Assembly (NCBI GenBank): GCA_045637805.1
Contig: JAZUAE010000014.1
Span: forward strand, 62,001 to 126,000
Direction of reading: 5' to 3'
From: CAKVLG01 sp045637805
Lineage (GTDB): Bacteria > Bacillota > Clostridia > Christensenellales > UBA1242
Length of the DNA: 64,000 bases
The translations under genes were made by a program, and so were the position numbers. Shown in pieces: positions 50,601 to 62,000 of this stretch; positions within the stretch are counted from its first letter, which is position 1, and every line of letters begins with the position of its first letter. Below the pieces are notes generated by a model. The model was not told where the DNA came from. It did no database searches and saw only the letters and a program-made list of their open reading frames with translations.

Positions 50601-53212
50601 AACCAAGTAGTGATGAAGCAATAAAAGATTTCTTAATAAATGGTTGGTTCTATTTATATGAAGATGAAACCTTTGATACTTACAGCGAGTTAGAGTATTA
50701 CATAAATGATGCTGATGCAATAACGGATTACAATGATTACGTTGTTCAAATTTCATTTGTTAATAAAAGACCGAATGATCCTATATGGACACTTGACTGT
50801 GAACTTGATTTAAGTGCCTTTTCAAACGATAATGTAGCTTTACGTTTTCATTTGGCACCTATAATGAAAGTGGCTACTAATAAAGTTGTTGAATCATTTG
50901 AAGATGGAACATTCTTTATGGATTATAATTTCACAAAAGCTGGTCCAAGGCTTAATACTGTGTACAATATGTGGTTAATGGATTTTTTAATACTTGCTTT
51001 CGCAGCAGTGCTTTTATTAAAGACGCTTGGAACAGCTGTTTGGGGATTAATAAGCCGCATTTATGAGATTACTATTTATTTTATTATAATGCCTGGTATT
51101 GCCGCTATGCTTCCACTTGACAGTGGTGATGATAAATTTAATAATTGGCGTAAAAATCTGATCAGTAAAGTTCTTGCAACTTATGGTGTAATGATCGGTT
51201 TAAATGTGTTCTTTATATTAGTAGAGCCTATCAAACAAGCGTCAAAACTCTTTAACGCTGAAGATATGGCTAGAATGACATCAGGTATTGGTAGAATTTT
51301 GTCTGGTAGTGCAGAACTTTTAAACAAAATTGTATTTATTTTGTTTCTACTTGTAGCATTTACTATGATTAATACAGCTCCAAAAATTATTTCAGAATTA
51401 GTTGGAGCAAAAGATAATGATATACTCAAGAAAGGCAATGATACTAGAGATGCTGTAAATAAAAATAAAGAACAGGTTGGCAAGGTAATTTCTGGACAAG
51501 AAGCTTTGGAAACTGGTAAAAATTTCATAGGAGATATACCGAAATTTATACCAGGATCTGCATTGGTTAAAGAAGGGGCTAAAATAGGAGCTAAAGGATT
51601 AAAGAAAGGATTTAAAGGACTAAGAGATATATGGAATGGCAATGTTGGTGAATCGCAAGAAAGTGAAAAACCAAGGGATCCTGGAGTTCGAAATGATCCA
51701 GGAGAAGAAGTATCTGATTCAGAGCCATCTGCAACACCAGTATTTGAGGCTCCAACAGAAACCGATCCAAATCCTGTTACAACAGAGCCTTCAACAACGA
51801 AAGAATCAGAATCAACTTCTGCTGAACCAACGCAAGAAGCTCCAACAGGTAAAGAATCGGATAAAGTACAAACTTCTGCTGAACCAACGCAAGAAGCTCC
51901 AACAAGTAAAGAATCGGATAAAGTACAAACATCTGATGTGTCAAATAAAGAAACACCTAATAACGATGGTAGAATACAAGAGGAACCTCTCTTTGGTAAT
52001 ACTCCACCAAAATCAGGTGCAATTCAAGAAGAACCTCTTAATTTAAATGCAAATAATGATAATGTTGAAAAAACAAATGAAAACAACAACTCAAATGTAA
52101 CAAATAAGAAGCATTCATTTGGTGGAAATAAAAAGCAACAACGTTTAAAAGAATTAGAAAAAATGAAGAAAGCAAATAAAGCTGTTAAAATGTCTGATGT
52201 TGAGGTTGGTAACATCATTGACGCTTCAAATATACCAGGTGCAATTCAAGAAGAATCTTTAAATTTAGGTGGTAAACCTGATGCTGTTGAACAACAAGTA
52301 AACAAATCTGGCAAGAACAATAAAAAGTTTACAAAAAGCAATAAGCCAAAGATGTCTAGAAAAGAAAAGAAGGCCCTAAAAAAATCTATTGAAAACGCAA
52401 ATAAAAAGGCAGCTAATAGTGCGAAAAAAGACATTGAAGTTAAGAAAGAACCACCAGTGTTAGTTCCTAATGATATAAAAGAAGAGCCACTTAATATAAA
52501 TACTGAATCTGTTATAAGTGAGAAAAAGGACAACAATAAAAATAGCGTTGAAAAACCATTGAAAGAGAATGGTGTAAAAGCATCATCTAAAGGTACTGAC
52601 GTAAAAGAAGGTGGTAAAGCGGAACCTATCGCAGCTGATACGAACTCTGAAGTTACAAAGAATAAAAAACCTGTTAAGGCTGTTGCTGAAACGAAAAATA
52701 GAAAACAAAGTGATCAGGGCGAAAACGAAAAGGTTAAACCAAAAATATCTCGAAAAAGACCTATTAAGACTCCAAATGTAAAGGCTAAGGCTGATAAGAA
52801 CGCTGAAACTAAAAAGAATAAAAAACCTGTTAAGGACTCTAAGGGGCAGGTAAATGCTAAAAAAGAGGCTATTGCAGTTAAAACGAAAGCTGAAGATAAA
52901 AAATCAATAGGTAGAAAGCCAAGAGAAGATAAAAAGGTTGATATAAAACAAAGAAAGCTTGATATTAAATACATGAAAAAACAAGATGATATTAATAATC
53001 TTAAACAAGATTTAAAAACCTTATGGAGCAAAAAACAAGACAACCGTTCTACCGGTGTGGATTCAAGAAAACTTGATGCTCAAATCGACAAAAAATTTGC
53101 AAACCTTATGGGTAACATTGAAAAGCAAGAAAAAATCAAAGCTAGACAAGAAGCAAATAGAAGACGTCGAGAAAGACGAATGAAAGAGTCTGAGGACAAA
53201 AAACAAACTTAG
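47624..53212 (+). CDS. Giant VirB6/TrbL-like secretion membrane protein 1
   Basis: An 1862-residue protein. Residues 30-180 hold three or four membrane segments (including FTYMLGIFVVLLIVFTIIAII and MVILVPILLIVGIMASNAVL). A conserved junction FGGQVFVASSYGANKYR follows near residue 191, then about 900 residues of beta-rich, probably extracytoplasmic sequence full of Tyr/Asp. A second membrane block lies at about 1118-1255 (AVWGLISRIYEITIYFIIMP, NVFFILVEPI) and matches the VirB6/TrbL core. The last 600 residues are a disordered Lys/Glu/Asn-rich tail with a 19-residue tandem repeat and four copies of an IQEEPLNLN-like motif. It is a paralogue of the two later giants. Role inferred: inner-membrane channel with a large surface domain. 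Confidence 0.8.
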   Translation: MFKISILNKLISILGVSTISADRTYDWWTPLKQGAFKALVTIFDLLVNAAYYVLKFILNIVDLLQYFVKRLVGLDFWGTELVNDPNVSYLDHDIVFRFIKNDTVQRVFTYMLGIFVVLLIVFTIIAIIKSEYSYATGSAKDNSKKGIVGKSLRAILMVILVPILLIVGIMASNAVLQGIVNAFNLNRDITFGGQVFVASSYGANKYRNYGNGEYRLPTSTSIVLYYSTDGSGNIISNTISTEYSRDKKSIEFNTSVPDVNPMNYGKKKKVTGFSFKRPSSNAANNSSTKNNPTYFWKAYHEGQYGEQEQTVQYEILKYYLKDIMHYTDVKEYKDVSLHDLDGSHELIGYIYNSWLFNEYMTQVMSFEDSVVSTRVGFTSSYGTRYDSALTYKNNQVWAERYDGGEEGFVALRSEYKVMGDFMDFMVENNLSCSIVDITNNEIDWSKVPTEISRYYNTLDNKINQFMVEYVNEGYVVYTPRWNKESELEGSIYIMCYKDINTKKYVPVLANTVQEVQLATINGVAAGTDTYKFESDSLGSKYTGFIIARGGFTGENKSFADADYPTYISATTTLKNENGLIAEVKLTDAYKVDTTFTYAEFDFIKVIGGEGYLPNRIETNAFIEKIEDDTEIPNKANSYYYYYQWKDDRPLTLKDEINNINETVKVGVNGREKPFKDVFYYDPDTPANTADDISWEVTGYSYVNEYGNNVYGFTAEIDGSVRGFLLEHDAETNTLSFIRCDDFYYVYWNDEDGGYYYLFQDGTFQPDIDPYTNDKGEKVDVAIFNFYNMTLEGVEEDDTDVKTATYSVEGFVYNSSYVAKLAIYNPSDLGAADYIVDGKNYYNTNRFYDTALIFDKKCDGFIYKIDYYNFYTFKNLNGEIKTYNYKSSDNPNTIADERIENATPLKSKTGRVMFSDIRLERWESGSNYKFPKTITFSDPHIVFYLDSSLSAERLYSEGKISLENGDYEALLEKAAEWNETNFIPLYNNPDDSWKPSSDEAIKDFLINGWFYLYEDETFDTYSELEYYINDADAITDYNDYVVQISFVNKRPNDPIWTLDCELDLSAFSNDNVALRFHLAPIMKVATNKVVESFEDGTFFMDYNFTKAGPRLNTVYNMWLMDFLILAFAAVLLLKTLGTAVWGLISRIYEITIYFIIMPGIAAMLPLDSGDDKFNNWRKNLISKVLATYGVMIGLNVFFILVEPIKQASKLFNAEDMARMTSGIGRILSGSAELLNKIVFILFLLVAFTMINTAPKIISELVGAKDNDILKKGNDTRDAVNKNKEQVGKVISGQEALETGKNFIGDIPKFIPGSALVKEGAKIGAKGLKKGFKGLRDIWNGNVGESQESEKPRDPGVRNDPGEEVSDSEPSATPVFEAPTETDPNPVTTEPSTTKESESTSAEPTQEAPTGKESDKVQTSAEPTQEAPTSKESDKVQTSDVSNKETPNNDGRIQEEPLFGNTPPKSGAIQEEPLNLNANNDNVEKTNENNNSNVTNKKHSFGGNKKQQRLKELEKMKKANKAVKMSDVEVGNIIDASNIPGAIQEESLNLGGKPDAVEQQVNKSGKNNKKFTKSNKPKMSRKEKKALKKSIENANKKAANSAKKDIEVKKEPPVLVPNDIKEEPLNINTESVISEKKDNNKNSVEKPLKENGVKASSKGTDVKEGGKAEPIAADTNSEVTKNKKPVKAVAETKNRKQSDQGENEKVKPKISRKRPIKTPNVKAKADKNAETKKNKKPVKDSKGQVNAKKEAIAVKTKAEDKKSIGRKPREDKKVDIKQRKLDIKYMKKQDDINNLKQDLKTLWSKKQDNRSTGVDSRKLDAQIDKKFANLMGNIEKQEKIKARQEANRRRRERRMKESEDKKQT
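51815..51928 (+). repeat. 57-base tandem repeat in giant gene 1
   Basis: Two adjacent 57-base copies (51815-51871 and 51872-51928) differ at almost no positions and encode SAEPTQEAPT(G/S)KESDKVQT. The recent-looking duplication lies in the disordered tail. Confidence 0.85.
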
Positions 53213-53216
53213 ATGA

Positions 53217-53239
53217 AGGGCAGGGCTCCGCCCAGCCCT
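53217..53239. other. GC-rich hairpin between giant gene 1 and virB4
   Basis: AGGGCAGGGC pairs with GCCCAGCCCT around TCC (one A-A mismatch). This is the most GC-rich stretch of its surroundings and has no T-run, so it is not a typical terminator. It could be an mRNA stabiliser or processing site that sets different levels of the giant protein and VirB4. Confidence 0.55.
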
Positions 53240-53267
53240 CCACTAAGAATTAAACTAGGAGAAATTT

Positions 53268-56030
53268 ATGGGAAGATTAATACCAAAAAATACGAGAGTT
53301 AAAACACAGTTTTTTAAAAACTTCACCCTGATGGACGGCGTAGTTGCGCTTGTTTTTGTCATTTTGCTCGCTTTAACATTGTTTGCGGAGTTAAGTCTTT
53401 CTCTTAAACTTGTTATTGTTGTTGCTATTGTAATCTTTGCTGTTGTTATGCTTATGAACCTTTCACCTGAAACTAGAACATATCAGGTAATAGGTGATAT
53501 GATTAAATTTGTTTTTGGAATTAAAAAATTCAGAAAAACAGGTCATTCAACAAATAGAAGTGTTGAATCACTTCTACCTTATGTAAAACTTAATGAACAA
53601 ATCTTGAACGAAGGTGAAAAATATAGTGAAAGAAGAATAGGTATTATTGATTATGCTGATTACTATGGTATAGTCTTTGAAATAAAGTCAATTCAATTCT
53701 ATATGTTAACACTTGCACGCCAGAATGCGTATATTGATGCTTTTGATAATGCTTTAAAAGTATTGAGTCCAGATCAGTCAGCTTCTCTTTATAAATTTTC
53801 AAGACCAATGGTGTTAGATTCTTATATTGAAAGTGAACTTAATAAACGTGAAGAAATTCTAGAAAACATTAAAAATGGCTCTACTAAGCCTGCAGAGGCT
53901 AAACCTAGAATCGAAATTGTTGAATCAAGAATTAATTCTCTTGATGCAATGAATGTTGATAAAGATTTTCCTATTTTAAAGGATCACATGTACATGGTGG
54001 TTTACGGAAAATCAGTTAAGGGTTTACTTTCAACTGTAAGTTTTATGGTAGACACTATCCATGGTAATACGAATGGCGTTCTTGAATGTGAGATCCTTGA
54101 TCGTAAAGGCGTTGCTATATTCTTGAAAAACTATTATGATTCAGCTTTTGATGAAAGAGAAATTAACGAAATTGAGCCAAAAGATTATATTGAATGGATT
54201 ACTCCAAGAGAAGTGTCTTTTTCGGCAACAAAACATTCTATAAATGGCGTTTCACAAACTGCATATATGGTTGCAGATTATCCTCTTCAGGTACCAAATG
54301 CTTGGGGTAGAAATTTCTTTAGTGTTCCTGCAACAAAGGTTTGTGTAAACTTTACTCCAGTATCACAACATGATGCTGAGCGTCGTTTGGACCGTGCTAT
54401 CATGGAGATGGAAATCCAGGCGAGTAAACGTGGTAGAGCATCTTCTATGCTTGAAAAAGATACTCACCTTGATACTCTTCAAGACTTGTTATCATCTATT
54501 AAGACTGGTAATGAGGTCTTGTTTGATACATCTATATATTTAATCGTTGAAGAAGAACATAAAAAATTGCTTCGCACTCAACTTATGCGACAAGGTTTTA
54601 AGCATGCTGATATGTTCGGTAGACAGTTAGATTGTTTCATAAACGCAAACGTTTCAAGAAGAAATAGTATTAAAAAATATGAACGCGGTATTAATAGTAC
54701 TTCCTTTGCAGCAATGTTTCCATTCATATCCGAAGAAATTAACGATCCTAAAGGTTTTTATTTCGGTGTAACAAGAACGGATCCTGTATTTATTGATTTC
54801 TTTAAGCGTGACAAAGAACACGTCAACTCTAACCTCGTTGTTATGGGTAAGTCTGGTTCAGGTAAATCATTCAGTGTAAAATCAATTCTTTCACACTTAG
54901 CGTCAGATAATACAAAAATATTTATTCTTGACCCTGAGCGTGAGTATGACATACTATGTAGAAACCTTAATGGTAAAGTCGTCGATGTTGGTTCGGCAAA
55001 AGAGGGTAGAATTAATCCACTCCAAATCATTACATCTCTTGAAGATGAAGATGAAGAAGGACAAAATGTATCCCTTGCTTCACACTTGCAGTTCCTTGAA
55101 GCATTCTTTAAAATGATCCTTGATGGTATTACAAACGATGCGTTGGAAGTTTTAAACGAATCAATTAAAAATTTATATGCTAAATTTAATATTACTGAAA
55201 AAACTGATATTAATGAATTAAAACCAAATCAGTTCCCTATAATGCAAGACTTATTTGTTCATGTAGGGGAAGAGTATGAGAAGGCTACTGATGAATATCA
55301 AAGGAACAACTTAAAGATAATTAAAGTATATTTAAACAAGTTTGCTGAAGGTGGACGAAATAGTTTACTTTGGAATGGTTACTCAACAATCACTGCTGAA
55401 GAAAACTTTATCGTGTTCAACTTTCAATCATTACTCGCAAACGATAATAACGATATTGCTAACGCGCAAATGATGCTTATTGTGCGTTGGCTCATGAATG
55501 AAATCATTAAAAACAAAGACTTTAATGCTAAATATAAAATTAATAGAAAAGTTGTTGTTGCAATTGATGAAGCACACGTATTTATCGATCCAAAGAAAGA
55601 CGTTGCGCTTGATTTCATGAAAAACTTAGCAAAGCGTATTAGAAAATACAACGGTATGCAAATCGTTATAACTCAAAACATAAAAGACTTCGTTGGTACT
55701 CCAGAAATTGCTCTTAAGAGTACAGCGATTATTAATGCGAGTCAGTATTCTATGATTTTCAGTCTTGCTCCTCAAGATATTACCGACCTTGTTAATCTTT
55801 ATGAAAAATCTGGTCAAATCAATGAAGAGGAACAAAATAAAATTGTATCGAATGCTCGTGGTAGTTGTTTCTTTATTAGTGGCCCATACGAGAGAACAAA
55901 TATTAATGTTATCGTTAATGATAGGATTAAAGATTTGTTTGAGAAACTTCGTACTGATGCATCTTCTGGTCGTGTACTTGTTACTGAGGAACCAGAAAAA
56001 CCAAAAACAAATAATAAAAAATCTAATTAA
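53268..56030 (+). CDS. VirB4/TraC-type ATPase with N-terminal VirB3/PrgI-like domain
   Basis: A 920-residue secretion ATPase. Residues 20-65 form two membrane segments (MDGVVALVFVILLALTLFA; LVIVVAIVIFAVVMLM) like VirB3/PrgI, fused to the VirB4 N-terminal domain. The ATPase domain has Walker A GKSGSGKS (527-534), Walker B VVVAIDEAHVFID (near 765) and VVITQNIKDF-like sensor segments (IVITQNIKDFVGTPE). VirB4 powers assembly of type IV pili-like structures or channels. It lies between two giant VirB6-like genes, with an AGGAG ribosome site. Confidence 0.93.
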   Translation: MGRLIPKNTRVKTQFFKNFTLMDGVVALVFVILLALTLFAELSLSLKLVIVVAIVIFAVVMLMNLSPETRTYQVIGDMIKFVFGIKKFRKTGHSTNRSVESLLPYVKLNEQILNEGEKYSERRIGIIDYADYYGIVFEIKSIQFYMLTLARQNAYIDAFDNALKVLSPDQSASLYKFSRPMVLDSYIESELNKREEILENIKNGSTKPAEAKPRIEIVESRINSLDAMNVDKDFPILKDHMYMVVYGKSVKGLLSTVSFMVDTIHGNTNGVLECEILDRKGVAIFLKNYYDSAFDEREINEIEPKDYIEWITPREVSFSATKHSINGVSQTAYMVADYPLQVPNAWGRNFFSVPATKVCVNFTPVSQHDAERRLDRAIMEMEIQASKRGRASSMLEKDTHLDTLQDLLSSIKTGNEVLFDTSIYLIVEEEHKKLLRTQLMRQGFKHADMFGRQLDCFINANVSRRNSIKKYERGINSTSFAAMFPFISEEINDPKGFYFGVTRTDPVFIDFFKRDKEHVNSNLVVMGKSGSGKSFSVKSILSHLASDNTKIFILDPEREYDILCRNLNGKVVDVGSAKEGRINPLQIITSLEDEDEEGQNVSLASHLQFLEAFFKMILDGITNDALEVLNESIKNLYAKFNITEKTDINELKPNQFPIMQDLFVHVGEEYEKATDEYQRNNLKIIKVYLNKFAEGGRNSLLWNGYSTITAEENFIVFNFQSLLANDNNDIANAQMMLIVRWLMNEIIKNKDFNAKYKINRKVVVAIDEAHVFIDPKKDVALDFMKNLAKRIRKYNGMQIVITQNIKDFVGTPEIALKSTAIINASQYSMIFSLAPQDITDLVNLYEKSGQINEEEQNKIVSNARGSCFFISGPYERTNINVIVNDRIKDLFEKLRTDASSGRVLVTEEPEKPKTNNKKSN

Positions 56031-56060
56031 AAACATTTTTAGTACAAAGGAGAATGTTAG

Positions 56061-59000
56061 ATGATTAATTTACTTTCTAAAATTAATATATCTATACTTG
56101 GAAGCAAACTTGCTTCTCTTTCTCCTTTGATGCTAAATACAGTTCAAGGCTTTGATGCAACAACTTTAGTTAACACAGGACTTTTATATTTATTTAATAT
56201 TTTATTGAATTTTATTGTAAAAGTTATATATCATATATGTGCGTTTGTATTAAATATTGTCGATTTCTTTCAGTTTGTTATCAATAAAATAATAGGGCTT
56301 GGCAATGAATATATTGTATTTGACACACAAAACCCATTAATGAAATTATTGTTAAACGACACAGTTTGGAAGGTGTTTACCTATGTGTTTGGTTTAGCTA
56401 TTATTTTATTGATAGTATTCACAATTTATGCTATTATTCGTTCTGAATATAGATTTGCAACAGGACAAGAAGGCGATAATAACAAGGCAAGAGTTATAGG
56501 TCGTTCACTAAGATCTATATCTATTATGGCAATGTTTCCTATAATACTTTTTGGTTCAATAATACTATTGAATTCTATTTTGTATGGTTTTAACAATGTC
56601 TTTATGCAAGCGTCTGGTGATGGCACAATTTCTCTTGGTGGACAAACCTTTACTGCAGCCGCATATAATGCGAACAAATATAGAATTTATGCTAAAGGAA
56701 ATCAAAGAATACCTGTTTTTATCAATTTTGATGATCCTATTCAAAATGGGCAAGCAGATGGCTATACTTCAGAAGAATTAGCTGATATTTATAAAAGATT
56801 CAATATAGATGAAGGCGCAGACCTTCACCACATGTATGCTTATGGCGAATTTGATGCTTGGAAAGATACTATATCTTACAGAAACTATAAAATTTACAAT
56901 ACAACAAAATATGCAAACCACGAAACATTTATTGCAACTCCAGATCAATACTATGTTATGGCAGATTTTACTGATTTTGCAGTAAAAACAGGATTAACTT
57001 ATACATATAAGAGTGTAAAAGATGATGATATTTCTTGGAAGTATGTGGACGAAACAGTGTTTAATCCAAGAACTTTAACGCTTTCTATTACTTATCGTGA
57101 TGCTAATAACATCATTGAAGGTGAAGATTCTGATAGTTATGTAATGGAGATTACTCCATCTTCAATAGATATGACTACACCTATTAAAGATGCAATCGCT
57201 GCCATTTCTACAATGCTTGCAATAGGTGATTATAGTGATAAAACCTTTAACATTTTAAATCGAGATAATGACTATATTAACTATGTTGAATGGGATACAA
57301 GAAAAGTTTGCTTAAAACTTTCTGAAGGCTTTGAGTTAAGTGATTCATCTACTTGGACTGTTTCAGACAGTATCATTCTTTATGAATGGAGTAGGTATGA
57401 TTATAACAATACAATAGAAAGTTATTTAACTATTGATGAATTAAAAACAAATGGTGTTGAACTTGATGCTCAAATACTTACAAAACGTAAATATGAAACA
57501 ACTCTTTCAAAATATGTTGTGACTGAGGAAGTAGATGTTGTTTTAATTAATAATAACTACTATAAAATTGTTGAGGCTAAAGACAAAACAAACACTTCAA
57601 ATTACGACAAAAATGGATCCTTATATTTCTACTTACTTGGATACGATGTGAAAAGTGATAGTGGAATAGATGCTGATATCACTTTTGATAGAAACTCACT
57701 TGAAAGCATTGAAAAATATGTCGATGATTATATTTATAAATATACGCTTGAACCTGTAGTTGGTCAAAAAGTTCACACGGTTAACTATAATGGTAAAGAC
57801 TATTATATTCTTGAAGATGAATTCCATTCGACAGAAAGTGGTTTAATAAACGATTATAACTGGGACGCTTTCGGTAAAAACAAAGTACGCAGAATCGTTA
57901 AGATTGATGAAAAATACTATTTTTATGAAACAGATATTGAAGTTGATGTATCTGAAACATTCCAGGTAGAAACTTCTTATTATTACTATGCTCCTGACAT
58001 TGTTGGAAAAGCTGTTACTGAAATTGAAAAAGGATATTTTGTAACAAGTAATGGTAAATTTGTGCTTTCTGATGATGTTGTTCATATGCGTGGGGTTAAA
58101 GACAGTGTTGGAACAGTAGATATTGTAGAAGGAACTTATTATAATAGCGAAGAATCATTCCAAGATGTAAAAGCAAATAAGGAAAATGGAACATTTGAAT
58201 ATATTGATCCAGATACTTTAGAAAAAAATTATACCTTCTATGATGATTTATTATCAAATAATATAAGAACAGTTTCTTGGCCTGAAAAACTCATATCTGA
58301 TTTGCAAGTTATATATAAAGATGTTAATCTTGAATTATTAATTTCAAATGGTACATGGCTCACAAAACTTAGTGAATTGTCTTCTAATTATTTTGCTTCA
58401 TCTCTTGGTGTGAATGCACATGCAGCATTTGCAAGTAGTCTTATTCACCCTCTAGGTATGATAATTTCAGAGCTCATGCTTGGAATGATTGTTGATGGAA
58501 ATCCATATTATGATTATAGTGATTTAGTGTTCTCATCAGTTTATGATGAAAGCACGATTAATGGCTTAATTTTATCATTGCTCGGTGAAGAAAAGTACTA
58601 TCAAACAAAACAAGAATTGGCGGGTTTTGTTGAGATATTCAATGGATATTTTGCAAAAATGCTTGATGAAATTGCTTATGCTGAAAACTTTGATTTAAAA
58701 GTAGGCAAAGAGGCAAGTGTTCAATTATTTACATATAAGGCATATTTAGCAAGCGTACTCCTATCTGACGACTGTGCTAGATACTTTACAGATCTAGCTC
58801 TTATGATTGTGGCTCAAAATGATTTTATTGTTCAAATAGAAAATGAGATTGGTGATTACACTGAAAAGCCATTAGAAAATATAAACTTTAAAGTGGCTGG
58901 ACAAAAATTCACTGAAATTTTAGATGGTATAATGTCAATATTTACAAATGCTCAGGATAATGAGGTTTTCCGAGTGTTTGCTACATACCTTGGTGCATTC

Positions 59001-62000
59001 ATTGATGCCGAGGGTAGAGTACTTGGATATGATGAAAATGTAAACATGTCCCTTGATGATAGTGAGATTACTATCGATTACGATAATAATGGTTCAGTAG
59101 ATGTCAATGAAAAAGAAACTGCAAAATTAGCATGGGAAACATCAAGCAATGCTGATCAATTCAAATATTATTATGATAGAAGATATACAATACTATCTGG
59201 TACAAATGATATTACTGGTTTATCTACAAAAGTTGGCAGCTTAGCTGCGGTTATGGAAAGTCTTAATGATTATAGAATTGTTCATCTTCTCTCTCAAGAT
59301 CCAGATACTTACGAAAAATTAACAATTAGACAAGCTGCAACTAAATATTCTATAGAATGGGATTCTATTGAAAATGACCTTCTGTTAAAAATGGTAAAAG
59401 ACTATATTTTATTTAAAACTGAAGGTGTTTGGACGAAAAACGCAATTACTGGTAAATATATTTTTACAACAAGTGACGATGACAAACAATATCTAAAGGA
59501 CTATGAATATATAATTAACGACTTCACGTTTGAAGATCTTAGCGCTTATATGAGTTTCTCTAGATTAAATTGTAAAGACAATGATTATAGGGTTACAAAT
59601 TCCGATGGCGATTGCAAATGGTGTGGTGGTGATGGTGAAGTGTCATTTTGTGAACACTCGGACGGCGACATTGACGGCGTATGTGATAAGTGTCAACTTT
59701 GTATAGGCGCCCATACTGATGAAGATAATGCATCAGCTGATCATGACGGTATATGTGATAGATGTGGATATTCAGTTGATTTTGTTATGAGTAATGAATC
59801 TACAAATTGTGCTGCGTGTTCTCCAGTTGAAGGGTGCGGTCATAACAACTGTTATTCACCGGTTTGTAACTGGAACGTGTTAAGCAAAAAAGTAGATTAT
59901 ATAAACAAAGTACTTTCTTGTGTGAAAGATGCTCTTAAAGACAACTATTTTAATGGTAAACCGAATGAAGAATATAGGGTTGAAGATTTTGGTTATTTTA
60001 ATGATGATGCTGATAATAACTTCCTAGTTGACTTATACGACAAGTACACAACTGGTGGTAATTGGCTCAACATTGCGTATATGAATGACTTTATTACAAC
60101 TCAAACATTGGCAGATGGTTTGTTCAAATATTATATAGGTCATGCTGTAAAAGTTTATTTTGATGAGTATTCAGCAAGCACGGAATTTACAATCTCAGTT
60201 AGAAACAAACAATATTCGGTTGGTAAATTGTTTACAAATGCTAAGCTTGCAGAGTATGTTCTTGGTGCAAAATTCTTAAAATTGAATGGTTTAGATACGG
60301 TATATGTAGATGATGATTATGCTGGTATGATTCAATTTGAAGAATGTAAAGAAACGCATACTCATGGTACATGTATTATAGATCATACACATGATGGTGA
60401 TTCTTGCAAGTATATTTGTAAAGGAAACTCAAGTGTTGGTTATTTACTAGATGATGATGGAAAAGTTATTATAAAATCATCATGGGGAAAAATTAAAGAT
60501 TTCTTAGTTGAATTTGGTCAGATTTGTATGGACATATATTCAATGACAAGCTATTCTGCGCTAATGGTTAATTCAATAGATAATGTCACATTTGAAAATA
60601 ATCCATATCTTGCAGACCTCGTTGTGAAGTATATATTTGATGAGGGATTACTTAGTGCGGATACTGCTATGAGACTTGGTATGACTACTGGAAACAATGT
60701 GGGTGATCCATACTGGGTTACAGATAGAACAGGAAAACTTTATCGTGTAGAAAATGGTGGATTTAATACATACTCAGCGTTAGATGAAAATGTGTCAGAC
60801 AATCAAAAGCAGATATCTTTAAATAGATTACAAAATGTCATGGAATATCTATTAAACACAACTGATAATGTTGAACATTTTGATTATGTCGATTACAAGA
60901 AAATGTCGCTCAAAGAGCTCAGAATTTCATGCTTGAACTATTTATCAAATTACATAGAGCCTGAAGGTATCGATCCTGAAGCGTCACAAGCAGCATATTT
61001 GATAGTATTCTATTTGGCAAACGCTAATTGGACAGTGGCATCAGATTCGCCAGCTGTTGATTATAAAAACTGGTACACTTTAGCAGATAAAGATCCAACT
61101 TCAAATAATAAAACGACGTATGCTAGAATTACAGGCATAAGCGAGACTTCACAGAGTGTTGGTTCTGTGATGAGACTAGCTGGAATCGAGAATAGACCTA
61201 TCGAAGATCTTATTGGATTAGAATATTCTATCAATATTAATTATCGTGGCATAGATGAACAATTTGGTGATGTGTTTATTCTTTGTACATACAATGAAGA
61301 ATCAAGACAGTATTTACCTATACTTACAACAAATAGAACAAATCTCGATAATGATATCGATGCAGACTTAGCAAGGTTTAAAGATAGTGATGGTAATCTT
61401 CCAAATGATGATCAAAACTATTTGAAAATAATGAAGACAAATGCTGTAGATTTTAATTTCAAAAATATACAGGCGAGTGATGATATAAAAGGTCTGGAGT
61501 CTTGTTATCCAATCATTGCGAGGGGACCACTCGATGATAATGGATTCCCAACAGCAATTAAGATTGTTGATGGAAATGTTGTTTTCTACAGAGAGGATAC
61601 ATATTTTTTAAATACGTCAAGATTTAAAATTGAAAAATATTTCTTAGCAATAGATACAATAGATACAGATGGTAATTTGATAAGTTGGGCAGTAAATGGT
61701 ATAACCAAAGCTATTACAGGTAAAACTTTAGCACAACATATTGTTGAAGCTGTGCCAAGAATTAAAATAGAATCATATATAGATTACGCAATCGGTGTGA
61801 GAACACAGGTTGTTGATACTGTTGATGACGCAACTTGTCATTTGGATTATAATTTCTATGCGTTTAACGTGGACTCTATGCCTATAGATGTATTATATGA
61901 TCTAAATAAACTCAATGTAATAATTTTAATTACAGCAGTATCATTGTTATTTGGTATGTTATTCAGGGCATTCTGGGGACTTATTTCAAGAATGGTTAAT

